Assembly (NCBI RefSeq): GCF_021742065.1
Contig: NZ_JAKKIE010000042.1
Location: forward strand, 1 to 36,551
Reading direction: 5' to 3'
Length of the DNA stretch: 36,551 nucleotides
Origin: Rhizorhapis sp. SPR117
GTDB taxonomy: Bacteria > Pseudomonadota > Alphaproteobacteria > Sphingomonadales > Sphingomonadaceae
Part shown: piece by piece, positions 26,558 through 36,441 of the stretch
How positions within the stretch are numbered: position 1 is the first letter of the stretch
Layout of the letters: every line of letters begins with the position of its first letter
Notes under the pieces: generated by a model
What the model was told of the DNA's origin: nothing
What the model saw: only the letters and a program-made list of their open reading frames with translations
Databases searched by the model: none
Position numbers and translations under genes: made by a program

Positions 26558-27850
26558 TTACGCGAGCATCCCCAGCGGCTTTTCGCACAACTCCTTGAAT
26601 GCCTGCATCAGCCGCGCTCCATCTGCGCCGTCGATGGCACGATGGTCAAAGCTGCCGGTGGCGGACATCACGGTTGCGATCTGCAAGCTGTCGTCGATCA
26701 CATAGGGCCGCTTTTCGCCCGCCCCGATCGCCATGATCATGCCCTGTGGCGGATTGATGACGGCTTCGAACTGCTTGATGCCGAACATGCCCATATTGGA
26801 CAGCGAAGCGGTGCCGCCCTGATATTCCTCCGGCTTGAGCTTCCCTTCCTTGGCACGGCCGGCGAGATCTTTCATCTCGGTAGAGATGGCGGCGACACCC
26901 TTGCCTGCCGCATCGGTGATAATGGGGGTGATAAGCCCGGATGGTATGGATACAGCAACGGAAATGTCTGCACGGCTGAATTGCAACATAGTATCGCCTG
27001 CAAACTGCACATTGCATTCGGGGACACGTACCAGAGAGGCTGCCAATGCCTTGATCAACAGGTCGTTGACCGACAGTTTGACGCCGCGACTATTCAGCGA
27101 AGCGTTCAATTCACCACGAAGCTTCAACAGGGCGTCGAGGCGAATGTCGACGGTCAGGTATATGTGGGGCACCGTCTGTTTCGATTCGGTCAATCGACGC
27201 GCAATCGTCTTTCGCATCCCCGACAGCTTAACCACCTCGTGCGGAATGCCGAAATCTTGCGCTGTAACGGCCTGAGGCGCAGGGGCTGACGCCTTGGGCG
27301 CCGCTGCGGCAGGTGCAGGCGCGCTGGGCTTCGTTCCCTCAACGTCCGCCTTGACGATACGCCCACCTGGACCAGATCCAGCCATCGCAGTCAGATCAAC
27401 GCCCTTTTGTTCAGCCAGACGACGCGCCAGTGGGCTTGCCTTGACACGGTTGCCGGATGCAGCAGGCGTGGACGATACCGCCTCCTTTTCGGGCTTTTCG
27501 GACTGAGGCTCGGGTTCTGGCGCAGCCGTTGGCGGGCTGGAGGCAGCGGGTGCAGCCGGAGCAGCCGGAGCAGCAGCTTTTGGAGCCGCGACTTCGCTCG
27601 CATCTTCCCCTTCTTCAACCAAAACGGCGATAACGGTACCGACCTTTATATTTTCAGCACCTTCCGGGACCATGATTTTGGCAACCATGCCTTCATCAAT
27701 CGCTTCGAATTCCATCGTCGCCTTATCCGTCTCGATTTCGGCCAAAAGATCACCCGCGCTGACAGCATCGCCTTCTTTGACCAGCCATTTGGCGAGCGTT
27801 CCTTCCTCCATTGTGGGTGAAAGTGCGGGCATCTGGATATTGATGGACAT
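26558..27850 (-). CDS. pdhC: Pyruvate dehydrogenase E2 (dihydrolipoamide acetyltransferase)
   Basis: E2 forms the core of the pyruvate dehydrogenase complex and moves acetyl groups from its lipoyl arm to CoA. The 430-residue protein has one lipoyl domain with the modified Lys43 ([10 protein letters not shown]), an Ala/Pro/Glu-rich linker (about 80-130), the E1/E3-binding domain (about 137-172, [17 protein letters not shown]), a second Ala/Pro linker and the catalytic domain ending in the active-site motif DHRAIDG (His403, Asp407). Its neighbour lpd supports the assignment. The E1 genes pdhA and pdhB are not next to it and must lie elsewhere. Confidence 0.94.
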   Translation of the reverse strand: MSINIQMPALSPTMEEGTLAKWLVKEGDAVSAGDLLAEIETDKATMEFEAIDEGMVAKIMVPEGAENIKVGTVIAVLVEEGEDASEVAAPKAAAPAAPAAPAASSPPTAAPEPEPQSEKPEKEAVSSTPAASGNRVKASPLARRLAEQKGVDLTAMAGSGPGGRIVKADVEGTKPSAPAPAAAAPKASAPAPQAVTAQDFGIPHEVVKLSGMRKTIARRLTESKQTVPHIYLTVDIRLDALLKLRGELNASLNSRGVKLSVNDLLIKALAASLVRVPECNVQFAGDTMLQFSRADISVAVSIPSGLITPIITDAAGKGVAAISTEMKDLAGRAKEGKLKPEEYQGGTASLSNMGMFGIKQFEAVINPPQGMIMAIGAGEKRPYVIDDSLQIATVMSATGSFDHRAIDGADGARLMQAFKELCEKPLGMLA

Positions 27851-27988
27851 CGCGATCAGGGGCCTTTTCTTTTGATTCCGCTACGAGAACCCGTACTTGA
27901 CAGTTTCGTGAGATTGGTCAAGGCCATGGCCCAGAGATGAAGGATCTTGGCGCATATTTCCAGCGCCCATGGCGGGGAGAATGCCGAC

Positions 27989-28444
27989 ATGCGTATTTAT
28001 CTGGTGGTTGTCGATGAGACGAAGGAAGCCAGCGTCGCACTGCGCTTCGCCGCACGCCGCGCCGCAAAAACCGGCGGCGCAGTGCAGATCGTCGCGCTGA
28101 TTCCGCCCGCTGAATTTGTCCAATGGGGCGGCGTCCAGGCAACGATAGAGGAGGAAGCACATCAACGGGCCGAAGCGCTGGTTTCCGGTGCGGCCGGCAC
28201 ATTGATCGAGGAAACGGGTATCCGTCCCAGCATTACCGTTCGTTCTGGCGAACCTGTGCAGGTCGTTCGAAAGATGCTTGAAGAAAATGACAAGATCGCC
28301 GCCCTGGTTTTGGGTGCTGCGGCTTCAGGCCCGCCCGGACCGCTGGTGAACCATTTCGCTGGCACGGATGCAGGCACCCTGCCCTGTCCGGTGATGGTCA
28401 TTCCCGGATCCCTTAGCCGAGAAGCAATCGACAGGTTGAGCTGA
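27989..28444 (+). CDS. Universal stress protein (UspA family)
   Basis: The 151-residue product has the Usp fold pattern: MRIYLVVVDETKEASVAL at the start, a central Glu/Ala-rich helix, and the C-terminal nucleotide-loop region VLGAAASGPPGPLVNHFAG followed by CPVMVIPG. The loop roughly fits the ATP-binding G-x2-G-x9-G-S/T pattern. The ATG at 27989 is chosen because GGGGAGA lies 8 nt upstream. It diverges from pdhC and converges with rnr. The exact role is unknown; such proteins respond to starvation and other stresses. Confidence 0.88.
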   Translation: MRIYLVVVDETKEASVALRFAARRAAKTGGAVQIVALIPPAEFVQWGGVQATIEEEAHQRAEALVSGAAGTLIEETGIRPSITVRSGEPVQVVRKMLEENDKIAALVLGAAASGPPGPLVNHFAGTDAGTLPCPVMVIPGSLSREAIDRLS

Positions 28445-28450
28445 GTAGGA

Positions 28451-30772
28451 TTAACGCCGTTTCCCGCGTGGATTACTCATATGCCGGACGTTGGCAGGGC
28501 GACCCCGCCGCTTGATTGGGCGCGGCTGACCGTTCCGGCCTTTAGGGCCACCCCTCACGGGCAGGTGGTTGACACCCTCTATCAGCTCGAAACGCAAGGC
28601 CCCGCTAACCGGATTGGCCTCCACCAGACGCAGTTTCAGTCGCTGGCCAATGGTATAGCTGTCGCCGCTCTGTTCCCCCACCAGCCTATGGCTTGCCGCA
28701 TCGAAGTTGAAGCGTTCAGCGCCCAATGTGGACACCGGCACCAGTCCATCGCCGCCCAGCCCCTCAACGGTTGCGAAAAAGCCGAAATTCAGTACGCCGG
28801 TAATGCGCGCGTCAATGATTTCGCCGGTTCGTTCGGCCAGATAAGCCGCGACATAACGATCGACCGTCTCACGCTCAGCCTCCATCGCACGGCGTTCAAA
28901 CTGGCTGATTACCTCGCCAATCCGGCCCATATCGGCGGCATCCTCTGCGCTCAATAGGGTAGAAGGCGGCATAGACCCGTCTTTGGGTTTTGGCATTTCA
29001 AGGTCATAGGCGCCAATCAATGCACGATGCACAAGAAGATCGGCATAGCGCCGAATGGGCGATGTGAAATGCCCATAGCTGCCCAGCGCCAAGCCAAAAT
29101 GCCCTGCATTGCGCGGGCCGTAATAGGCCTGCGTCTGCGTGCGCAATATCTGTTCCATGACTTGCGGGCGATGGACGACATCGCCCACTCTTTCCAGTAG
29201 TCTGTTGAACGTGGCGGGTTTAATCACCTGTCCCAATGTAAATTCGATGTCGAATGTACCAAGAAAATCCTTGAGAGCCGCCAGTTTTTCGCGTGAGGGC
29301 GGCTCGTGAATGCGGTACATGACCGGTGATTTCTTTGCTTCCAGCGCCTTGGCCGCTGCGACATTGGCGGCAATCATGTAATCTTCGATCAAGCGGTGCG
29401 CGTCGAGCCGTTCGCGGATGGCGATACTGACAATACGCCCTTCCTCATCAAGGACGACACGCCTTTCTGGCAGATCAAGTTCCAGGGGCTCCCGGCTTCC
29501 ACGTGCCTTGGCTAATAAGGCCCAGCAGGCCCACAAGGGCTTCAGTGCAGCTTCGACAAGATCAATTCCGTCCGCCTCCAGTGCAGGGACTTTCCCGTCC
29601 ATAGCTGCCTGCGCCTGTTCATAAGGAATATTGGCGGCAACGTGGATTACTGCGCGGGTAAAGCGCCAATCCTTTACCCGCCCACCCTTGTCGATAGTGA
29701 GATGGCAGGCGAGCGCCGCACGGTCCTGACCTGACTTCAACGAGCACATGTCGGATGATAGGCTGTGCGGCAGCATCGGCACCACACGGTCGGGAAAATA
29801 AACACTATTCCCGCGCTTTCTGGCCTGACGATCCAGCGCGCTGCCGGGGCGGACATAATAAGACACATCGGCGATGGCGACGATTGCCTGATACCCCCCC
29901 GGATTAGTTCCGCTGTCATCGGCAGCCGCCCAAACCGCATCGTCAAAATCACGTGCATCGACCGGATCGATGGCGACAATCGGCAAATGGCGCAGATCTT
30001 CCCGTTTGTCCGGATGGATGGGCAGCTTGGCAACCTTGTCAGCTTCCAGCTCCGCTTCTTCGGGAAATTCGAAGGGAATACCGAATTTATGGATGGCGAT
30101 CAGACTAAAGCTTTTGGGCGCGAACGGATCACCCAATATGTCGGTGACGCGGGCCATGATGCGTGGCGGGCGTCCAGTAGGTTCGGCGAGCACCAGATCG
30201 CCGACTTTTGCATCACCAATCTCACTGATCTGCGTGTCGCGCCGAATTTTCTTGTCGACCGCACGTAGCCACATCGTCCCATCCTCGCCACGATCCACCA
30301 CACCCATCAGCAATTCGGCCGAGCGAGCGAGTTTTTTCATGGGGTGGGCCAACCAGCCATTCCCCTTTTCTTCGGTCCGCGCCAATATCCGGTCGCCAAG
30401 GCCAAGCGCATTGCGCCTGCCTCGTTCGATGACGCGCAGACGCGGAGGCGGCTTGCCCTCAGCCTGCCAGTTTTCGGGAACGGCGGTTGCATCCTTGCCG
30501 TCAATATCGACGATCCGCAGCACAGTGACCTTTGGCACACCGCCCATTTTGTGGAACGCCCGGCCCGGCGCACTGTCGATCAAGCCTTCATCAGCCATAT
30601 CCTTGAGCAGAGCCTTCAAGGCAATTTTATCCGCGCCGTGCAGGCCAAAAGCCCTCGCGATCTCTCGTTTGCCTGCCGGGGCATCGGACGATGTGATGAA
30701 ATCGAGGACCTGCTGCCGGCTGGGGAGGCCTGCCAGTTGTGGTTTGCCGCTTTTGCGAGAATGAGAAGGCAT
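28451..30772 (-). CDS. rnr: Ribonuclease R
   Basis: RNase R is a 3'-5' exoribonuclease that degrades structured RNA in the cytoplasm. The 773-residue protein has an N-terminal helix-turn-helix-like domain (1-75), cold-shock domains (about 80-245), the RNB catalytic domain with the Asp cluster AIDPVDARDFDDAVW (about 268-282), an S1 domain (about 650-735, GEIIDARITGVLNFGFFATV) and a basic tail (KGRNGQPRPIKRRGRPAN). Length and order are normal. It converges with the Usp gene (6 bp gap) and diverges from glpD. Confidence 0.95.
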   Translation of the reverse strand: MPSHSRKSGKPQLAGLPSRQQVLDFITSSDAPAGKREIARAFGLHGADKIALKALLKDMADEGLIDSAPGRAFHKMGGVPKVTVLRIVDIDGKDATAVPENWQAEGKPPPRLRVIERGRRNALGLGDRILARTEEKGNGWLAHPMKKLARSAELLMGVVDRGEDGTMWLRAVDKKIRRDTQISEIGDAKVGDLVLAEPTGRPPRIMARVTDILGDPFAPKSFSLIAIHKFGIPFEFPEEAELEADKVAKLPIHPDKREDLRHLPIVAIDPVDARDFDDAVWAAADDSGTNPGGYQAIVAIADVSYYVRPGSALDRQARKRGNSVYFPDRVVPMLPHSLSSDMCSLKSGQDRAALACHLTIDKGGRVKDWRFTRAVIHVAANIPYEQAQAAMDGKVPALEADGIDLVEAALKPLWACWALLAKARGSREPLELDLPERRVVLDEEGRIVSIAIRERLDAHRLIEDYMIAANVAAAKALEAKKSPVMYRIHEPPSREKLAALKDFLGTFDIEFTLGQVIKPATFNRLLERVGDVVHRPQVMEQILRTQTQAYYGPRNAGHFGLALGSYGHFTSPIRRYADLLVHRALIGAYDLEMPKPKDGSMPPSTLLSAEDAADMGRIGEVISQFERRAMEAERETVDRYVAAYLAERTGEIIDARITGVLNFGFFATVEGLGGDGLVPVSTLGAERFNFDAASHRLVGEQSGDSYTIGQRLKLRLVEANPVSGALRFELIEGVNHLPVRGGPKGRNGQPRPIKRRGRPANVRHMSNPRGKRR

Positions 30773-30851
30773 TTAGCGGCTATAGAGGCAGACCAAACGA
30801 CACGCCAGCCACAGCGGTGTAATTTCGGATCAGGCGTGCCATATTACTCCG

Positions 30852-32312
30852 ATGATCCACGATCTGCTCATTGTCGGAGGGGGAATTAACGGCGCGGCCA
30901 TTGCCCGCGAAGCAGCGATCAATGGCCTTTCCGTGCTGCTGGTTGAACGGGGAGACCTTGCGTCGGCCACCTCGTCAGCGTCGACCAAGCTGATCCACGG
31001 CGGACTCCGTTATCTGGAATATGGGAAGTTTCGTTTGGTACGGGAGGCACTGCAAGAACGCGAGCGGTTGCTTGCCGCCGCGCCCCACGTGATCCGGCCT
31101 GTCCGCTTCGTAATACCGCACGCACATGCAGTACGACCACGATGGATGATTCGGGCTGGTCTGTTTCTGTATGACTGGCTTGGTGGAAAAAGCCGCCTGC
31201 CCCGCTCCCATAGCCTACAGTTATTGGACCGATGTTTGCAGGCCCCGTTGAAACGTCCAGCCAAAGGCTTTGTCTATAACGACTGTGTGGCCGATGACAG
31301 CCGATTGACGCTGCTCAATGCAATGGATGCTGCGCACCATGGCGCTGAAATCCGTACAAGAACCGAGCTGATCTCCGCGCGGCGGGAAGGCAGTATCTGG
31401 TTGGCCGCTTTGTCCAGGGGTGAAGAGGCAAGAGCGCGTGTACTGGTCAATGCGGCGGGCCCCTGGGTTGCGGAAACATTATCGCGTAGCGCCGCTGACA
31501 GCACCGCGCATATACGCTGGGTCAAAGGCAGCCACATCATCGTGCCACGTCGTTATGAGGGAGAGCAGGCCTATCTGTTGCAACAACCTGATCGCCGCGT
31601 GGTATTTGCGATCCCTTATGAAGATCATTTCACACTGATCGGCACGACGGATCTTGCCGTCGATGCGCCATCGGCAACGCCTGCCTGCGCGGAAGAAATC
31701 GACTATCTCTGTACCGCGACAAATCTGTATTTCTCCCGGAGCATATCGGCCGCCGATGTTGTGCACAGCTATAGTGGCGTGCGCCCGCTCTATGACGATG
31801 GCGTGGAGGACAGCAAGGCCGTAACACGCGATTATGTGTTGGAGATGGATGAAAATGAGCCACCATTACTGTCCATATTCGGGGGCAAGATCACCACCGC
31901 CCGACGTCTGGCGGAAGAGGCACTGGCCCTGATTGCCGACACATGTGCCTGGCCACATTATCGTAATAGCAAGGCGTTGGTATTTCCCGGCGGCGCGATC
32001 GCTGATTTCGAGGAGTTTCTGGCTCAGGTTCGGATATTCTGGCCGTTCCTGAACAATTCCCAATCCCTTCGCATGGCGCGAGCCTATGGAACGATGCTGC
32101 ACGAAATGTTGCACGATGTCCGTGAAGAGGTACATATGGGTCATCGCTTTGGCGCCGGCTTCACGGAAGTTGAGGCGCGCTGGATGCATGATCAGGAATG
32201 GGCACGAACGGCAGAAGACTGCTTGTGGCGACGCAGCAAGCTGGGCTTGCACATGACGGCGGTGGAACAGACCATATTCGCCCGCTGGTGGCGCGAAAAT
32301 TTCGAGCCGTGA
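30852..32312 (+). CDS. glpD: Glycerol-3-phosphate dehydrogenase (FAD, aerobic)
   Basis: GlpD oxidises glycerol-3-phosphate to dihydroxyacetone phosphate at the inner membrane and passes electrons to quinone. The 486-residue protein has the FAD motif LLIVGGGINGAAIAREAA at the N-terminus, the family signature TKLIHGGLRYLEYGKFRLV and the C-terminal domain with IFGGKITTARRLAEEAL. Length is close to the 501 of the E. coli enzyme. No glycerol kinase or transporter gene lies beside it. The ATG has no strong ribosome site. It diverges from rnr and converges with the hydrolase gene, 9 bp away. Confidence 0.95.
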   Translation: MIHDLLIVGGGINGAAIAREAAINGLSVLLVERGDLASATSSASTKLIHGGLRYLEYGKFRLVREALQERERLLAAAPHVIRPVRFVIPHAHAVRPRWMIRAGLFLYDWLGGKSRLPRSHSLQLLDRCLQAPLKRPAKGFVYNDCVADDSRLTLLNAMDAAHHGAEIRTRTELISARREGSIWLAALSRGEEARARVLVNAAGPWVAETLSRSAADSTAHIRWVKGSHIIVPRRYEGEQAYLLQQPDRRVVFAIPYEDHFTLIGTTDLAVDAPSATPACAEEIDYLCTATNLYFSRSISAADVVHSYSGVRPLYDDGVEDSKAVTRDYVLEMDENEPPLLSIFGGKITTARRLAEEALALIADTCAWPHYRNSKALVFPGGAIADFEEFLAQVRIFWPFLNNSQSLRMARAYGTMLHEMLHDVREEVHMGHRFGAGFTEVEARWMHDQEWARTAEDCLWRRSKLGLHMTAVEQTIFARWWRENFEP

Positions 32313-32321
32313 TGAGACCCG

Positions 32322-33092
32322 TCAGCCCCGCGTGCTTCCGCGCGGGGGATCGGAACCCGTACTGCAAATGCTCTGCGCAATATGGTCCAGCGCCGTTACC
32401 AGATCTTGGGGACAGCACAGAAAAGGCGAGTGGTCGCTTTCCAGTGTCGTCGTCGACACACATGGCAACGCCGCCTGCATGGAACGCTGCAAAGATAATG
32501 GAACGGCTCGATCCAGCGCGCACTCTATATAATGGCGGGGAACCGAACCAAAGTTCGCTTCACTGATATCCAGGGGGGTAGCTAAAGGGGCGAGAGGTTC
32601 AGGCACCAGTCGCATCAAAGCCTTTTCGCGATCCTGCTCCGAACATGCATTGTAAAAAGCCGCGCTTGCCGCCTCTTTGCTAAGCGAAACGGCCCTGCCA
32701 TTTGCGGTCAGTGACAGGCCCCGTTCAAATTCGGGCGGACGCCCTGCACTGGCTATCATTTGGTTCATGCTCTTACCCGCCGGAACCAGAAAACCACTGA
32801 TGTAGATGAGCGCCGAAATCGCTTCTGGCGCACGCTCTGCTGCCTCGCTGATGATCAGTCCTCCGCGGCTATGCCCGCAAAGGATGACTGGTTCAGCCTG
32901 AGCACAAGCGAGATCTGCCGTATAGACGCTCCATTTGGCCAGCGTGACAGCGGCAAGTTCCTCGTCACTGCCGCCCGCACCAGGCAGAGTCGGGGCAATA
33001 ACCTTGTGCCCGGCAGCTTCAAGCAGCGGGCGCACAGAATCAAAGCACCACCCACTATGCCATGCCCCGTGAATCATCAGGAATGTCGCCAT
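32322..33092 (-). CDS. Alpha/beta hydrolase (EstC/SABP2-like esterase)
   Basis: The 256-residue cytoplasmic hydrolase has the oxyanion loop IHGAWHSGWCF (residues 7-17) and a complete triad: Ser75 in GHSRGG, Asp194 (LDRAVP) and His221 (SDHSPF). The pattern is that of the esterase group around bacterial EstC and plant salicylate-binding esterases. The substrate cannot be read from sequence. No signal peptide is seen. Its promoter region would lie in the gene-free, repeat-containing stretch that follows at 33093. Confidence 0.85.
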   Translation of the reverse strand: MATFLMIHGAWHSGWCFDSVRPLLEAAGHKVIAPTLPGAGGSDEELAAVTLAKWSVYTADLACAQAEPVILCGHSRGGLIISEAAERAPEAISALIYISGFLVPAGKSMNQMIASAGRPPEFERGLSLTANGRAVSLSKEAASAAFYNACSEQDREKALMRLVPEPLAPLATPLDISEANFGSVPRHYIECALDRAVPLSLQRSMQAALPCVSTTTLESDHSPFLCCPQDLVTALDHIAQSICSTGSDPPRGSTRG

Positions 33093-33189
33093 GATTTTTC
33101 CTGCTCCGCTTTCAGAGTCAGCAGATGTTCTACCTGCTTCGAAATCACTCTAGTCCTGTGGATCTAAAGTTCGTCCCATAAAAGATCGA

Positions 33190-33372
33190 TAGCCCTCCCC
33201 CCTGAAGGGACTGTTGCATAATTCGTGCATTTCCTGATTTTCGTCGTTCCCGCGAAGGCGGGAACCCATCTCCCGACGTAAAATCAAGCGGTCAGGTCAG
33301 GAGATGGATCCCCGCCTTCGCGGGGATGACGGTAAAATGAAATTATGCACCGATCCCCACAGGGGAGAGTGA
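33190..33372. repeat. Nested palindromic repeat (REP/MITE-like)
   Basis: The 357-bp gene-free stretch 33093-33449 holds a large imperfect inverted repeat. Inner arms at 33243-33273 and 33300-33330 match in 27 of 31 positions when inverted. Each arm is itself a perfect 8-bp hairpin (GTTCCCGC-GAAG-GCGGGAAC and ATCCCCGC-CTTC-GCGGGGAT) with base changes paired so that both stems stay perfect. Outside these, TGCATAATT (33215-33223) and AATTATGCA (33341-33349) pair, and weaker matches extend to about 33190 and 33372. The core sequence resembles widespread dispersed repeats of proteobacteria. I see no gene in the stretch. Confidence 0.8.
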
Positions 33373-33449
33373 TTGGCTACATGTTTCAAGGGCACAATTG
33401 CCAACTTGCTTCAGGGTGACGACCTTCAATGTTGCGAACTTCAACTCCA

Positions 33450-34382
33450 CTAGGTTCGAATGCGGATCAGGCCCTCCTGTGCAACGCTGGCGACCAGCTT
33501 GCCTTCACGAGTGTAGATCGCGCCGCGATTGAACCCGCGTGCATGTCCTGCCCATGGACTGTCCATTACATACAACAGCCAATCGTCGATCGTGACATCC
33601 TCGTGGAACCAGAGTGCATGATCCAGACTGGCGGTCTGTATGTTATGGCTAACCCCGTTAATGCCATGCGGCAATAATGATGTGCTGAGCAGAACCATAT
33701 CCGACGCATGAGCCAGCATGGCCTGATGCAACCGCGGATCATCACGCACTGGCGCAATCGCCTTGAACCAGCATTGATTTGCCGGGTCCATCTTCTCGCT
33801 GGAAAGCGAGGGAAACGCGATAACAGGGCGTAATTCTATGGCGCCGGGTGGTTGCATGAAAGTACGAGGGCCAGACAGTAGTTCACCCCCGTGTTTCTGG
33901 GCCAATTCCAACAGGGACATAAGGCTTTCCGGTGGTGGTACCTGGGGCATCGGTGCCATATGGGAAAGCCCCTCTTCCTTCCTCTGAAAAGAAGAGATCA
34001 GGTTCAATATGGCTTTTCCATTCTGCATGGCAATCACACGCCGATTGGCGAAGCTGCCTCCGTCGAAATCCCTCTCCACACGAAAAATAATGGGCAGATT
34101 CTCATCTCCCGGCCGCATGAAATAGGCGTGCAAACTATGCACCGTCTTGTCATCTTCAATGGACAAACTCGCCGACATCACAGCCTGCGCAATTACCTGT
34201 CCCCCGAAAATACGCCCCACTCCGCCCTTCTTGCGGTGCCCGCGATACAGGTCACGGTCGAGCTGCTCCACGTCCAGCAAATCAGTCAGATCCGCGACCA
34301 ATGCACTGGCCGAAGGCGCTTTTTCAGGTTCCATGGCAATATCGTTCATCAATGGTTCCATATGCAATTGCGCCGGATTCAA
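33450..34382 (-). CDS. tesB: Acyl-CoA thioesterase II
   Basis: TesB hydrolyses medium and long acyl-CoA to free acid and CoA. The protein consists of two hot-dog domains; marks shared with the E. coli enzyme include [42 protein letters not shown] with the active Asp, [12 protein letters not shown] and the final [11 protein letters not shown] with the active Gln. At the position of the catalytic Thr in E. coli TesB there is Ser, which should work. At 310 residues it is about 20 longer than usual: the TTG start overlaps the stop of the preceding gene (TTGA), and ATGs at 34361 and 34349 are alternatives. Confidence 0.92.
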   Translation of the reverse strand: MNPAQLHMEPLMNDIAMEPEKAPSASALVADLTDLLDVEQLDRDLYRGHRKKGGVGRIFGGQVIAQAVMSASLSIEDDKTVHSLHAYFMRPGDENLPIIFRVERDFDGGSFANRRVIAMQNGKAILNLISSFQRKEEGLSHMAPMPQVPPPESLMSLLELAQKHGGELLSGPRTFMQPPGAIELRPVIAFPSLSSEKMDPANQCWFKAIAPVRDDPRLHQAMLAHASDMVLLSTSLLPHGINGVSHNIQTASLDHALWFHEDVTIDDWLLYVMDSPWAGHARGFNRGAIYTREGKLVASVAQEGLIRIRT

Positions 34383-36424
34383 TTGTTAAATCGTCCACCC
34401 GTCTTCGCCTTTTCCCTGAGCAAAGGAGAAAGCCTGAATTCTGGCCCGAATTTGTCCTGGTGTTTTTCAAGACCGGCCACAATCTTCTTTGCGCCTTCCA
34501 GATCACACCAGAACATCGGCCCACCGCGATAGACCGGCCAGCCATAGCCAAAGACCCAGACCACGTCGATGTCCGAAGCGCGCTGTGCCATGCCTTCCTC
34601 CAGGATCAGCGCGCCTTCATTGACCATGGGGTACAAGGTCCGCTCCATGATCTCCTCGTCAGAGATTACCCGCAGTTCCACGCCCGCTTTTTTCCGAAAA
34701 TCCGCGATGATTTCGGCGACGCGTGGCGACGGGCTGGGTTTGCGCTTGGCATCATAATCATAAAAGCCCGCCATTTTCTTCTGCCCCCAACGCTCCTCGG
34801 CGCAAAGCGCGTCGCGCAGATTGTTGATAACCTTTGGATCGCGGTGCCAGCCAATGTCGGTTCCGGCGAGGTCGGCCATCTGAAATGGCCCCATCGGCAT
34901 ACCGAAATCAACGTGCACCTTGTCCACCTGGGCCGGTGTAGCACCTTCGATCAAAAGTTTTTCCGCCTCCAGCTGTCGCGGCATCAACATGCGGTTGCCG
35001 ATAAAGCCATAACAGACGCCGGCAACAACCGCGACCTTGCGGATTTTTTTCGAAACCGCCATCGCTGTCGCCAGCACATCATCTGCAGTCTTTGCGCCGC
35101 GCACAATTTCAAGAAGTTTCATGATGTTGGCAGGTGAAAAGAAATGCAGGCCGATCACGTCGCCGGGACGACTGGTCGCAGCGGCGATTTCGTTGATGTT
35201 GAGATAGCTGGTGTTGGACGCCAGGATCGCGCCGGGCTTGGCAATTCCATCCAGCTTTCCAAACACGTCCTTCTTGACGTCCATATTTTCGAATACGGCT
35301 TCAATGATCAGATCGCAATCGGCCAGATCCGCCATATTGAGCGTAGGCGTCAACAGCCCCATGGCACCTTCCACCTGCTCGGGTTTGATTCGGCCCTGTG
35401 CAGCGGTTGCTTCGTAATTCTTGCGGATCACGCCAAGACCGCGATCGAGCGCTTCGCTCTGTTGTTCAACAATGGTGACGGGTATTCCGGCGGACAGGAA
35501 GTTCATCGAAATGCCGCCGCCCATCGTACCTGCGCCAATGACGCCAACTTTGCGGATATCGCGCAGCTTTATATCACTGGCTATACCATCGATTTTAGAC
35601 GCCTTGCGCTGGGCAAAAAAGATGTGCCGCTGGGCTGTCGACTGACTGCTGAACATCAGCTTCACAAAGGCCTGCCGTTCAATGGCAAGCCCCTCCGCAA
35701 AGGGCAACCTGGTCGCAGCCTCGACACAGCGCATAATTTCTTCGGGTGCCTCAAAACCACGAAATTTCCGGGCATTTCCTTTCCGAAACGCGTCAATAAC
35801 CGCAGGATCAGCGGTAATGCTTTTTTCGCTCGTGCGAGGAATTGGCCGTACACCGGCGACTTCCCGGGCAAAAGCGATCGCCTCGTCGATCAGCGCCCCC
35901 TCTGCCGCCAGACGGTCAATCAGACCCATTGCCTTGGCCTTGGGCGCGGGTACATTTTCACCTTTTGTCATTATTTCAAGTGCAGCCTCGACACCAACCA
36001 GACGGGGTAGCCGTTGCGTGCCGCTCGCTCCGGGAAGCAGGCCCAGCTTCACCTCGGGCGTACCCAGAACAGCGGAGGGCACGGCAATGCGATAATGGCA
36101 ACTGATCGCCAATTCGCAACCGCCGCCAAGGGCCGTGCCGTGGATTGCGGCAACCACTGGCTTGTCAAAGGCTTCAATGATCTCGACAACAGCGGGAAGC
36201 AATGGCTCAACCGGCGGCTTGGTGAATTCGGTAATGTCGGCGCCTGCAAAAAAGGTTTGCCCCTCGCAGCATATGACGATCGCTTCGACGTCATTATCCT
36301 GTCCGGCTTGCTCGATCGCCGCGACCAGCCCCTCGCGCACAGCGATGCCCAACGCATTGACCGGCGGGTTGTTGGACGTGACAACAAGCACATTGCCGTC
36401 CTTGTGCGTTGTGATGACTGACAT
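34379..36424 (-). CDS. Fatty-acid oxidation multifunctional enzyme (enoyl-CoA hydratase / 3-hydroxyacyl-CoA dehydrogenase)
   Basis: This FadB/FadJ-like enzyme performs hydration and NAD-dependent oxidation in beta-oxidation. The 681-residue protein has an N-terminal crotonase domain (about 1-185; [35 protein letters not shown] with both Glu), then the Rossmann domain from about residue 290 ([13 protein letters not shown]) and the C-terminal dehydrogenase domains. The order resembles the peroxisomal type. The ATG at 36424 has AAGGAG upstream; a TTG five codons earlier lies within that ribosome site. The end overlaps tesB by 4 bp, so the two are co-translated. No thiolase gene is in the window. 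Confidence 0.93.
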   Translation of the reverse strand: MSVITTHKDGNVLVVTSNNPPVNALGIAVREGLVAAIEQAGQDNDVEAIVICCEGQTFFAGADITEFTKPPVEPLLPAVVEIIEAFDKPVVAAIHGTALGGGCELAISCHYRIAVPSAVLGTPEVKLGLLPGASGTQRLPRLVGVEAALEIMTKGENVPAPKAKAMGLIDRLAAEGALIDEAIAFAREVAGVRPIPRTSEKSITADPAVIDAFRKGNARKFRGFEAPEEIMRCVEAATRLPFAEGLAIERQAFVKLMFSSQSTAQRHIFFAQRKASKIDGIASDIKLRDIRKVGVIGAGTMGGGISMNFLSAGIPVTIVEQQSEALDRGLGVIRKNYEATAAQGRIKPEQVEGAMGLLTPTLNMADLADCDLIIEAVFENMDVKKDVFGKLDGIAKPGAILASNTSYLNINEIAAATSRPGDVIGLHFFSPANIMKLLEIVRGAKTADDVLATAMAVSKKIRKVAVVAGVCYGFIGNRMLMPRQLEAEKLLIEGATPAQVDKVHVDFGMPMGPFQMADLAGTDIGWHRDPKVINNLRDALCAEERWGQKKMAGFYDYDAKRKPSPSPRVAEIIADFRKKAGVELRVISDEEIMERTLYPMVNEGALILEEGMAQRASDIDVVWVFGYGWPVYRGGPMFWCDLEGAKKIVAGLEKHQDKFGPEFRLSPLLREKAKTGGRFNN

Positions 36425-36441
36425 TTTTGTCTCCTTCAATT

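Noticed and set aside
25104..26705. Open frame of 533 codons on the + strand
   Set aside because: It is the antisense shadow of lpd and the end of pdhC, which have clear families and ribosome sites; its translation shows no family features.
27896..27922. Inverted repeat CTTGAC...GTCAAG between pdhC and the stress-protein gene
   Set aside because: Six-base arms 15 nt apart are likely by chance and no further support is seen.
33243..33330. Possible start of a CRISPR array
   Set aside because: Only two inverted copies occur, not direct repeats with spacers, and there are no cas genes nearby.
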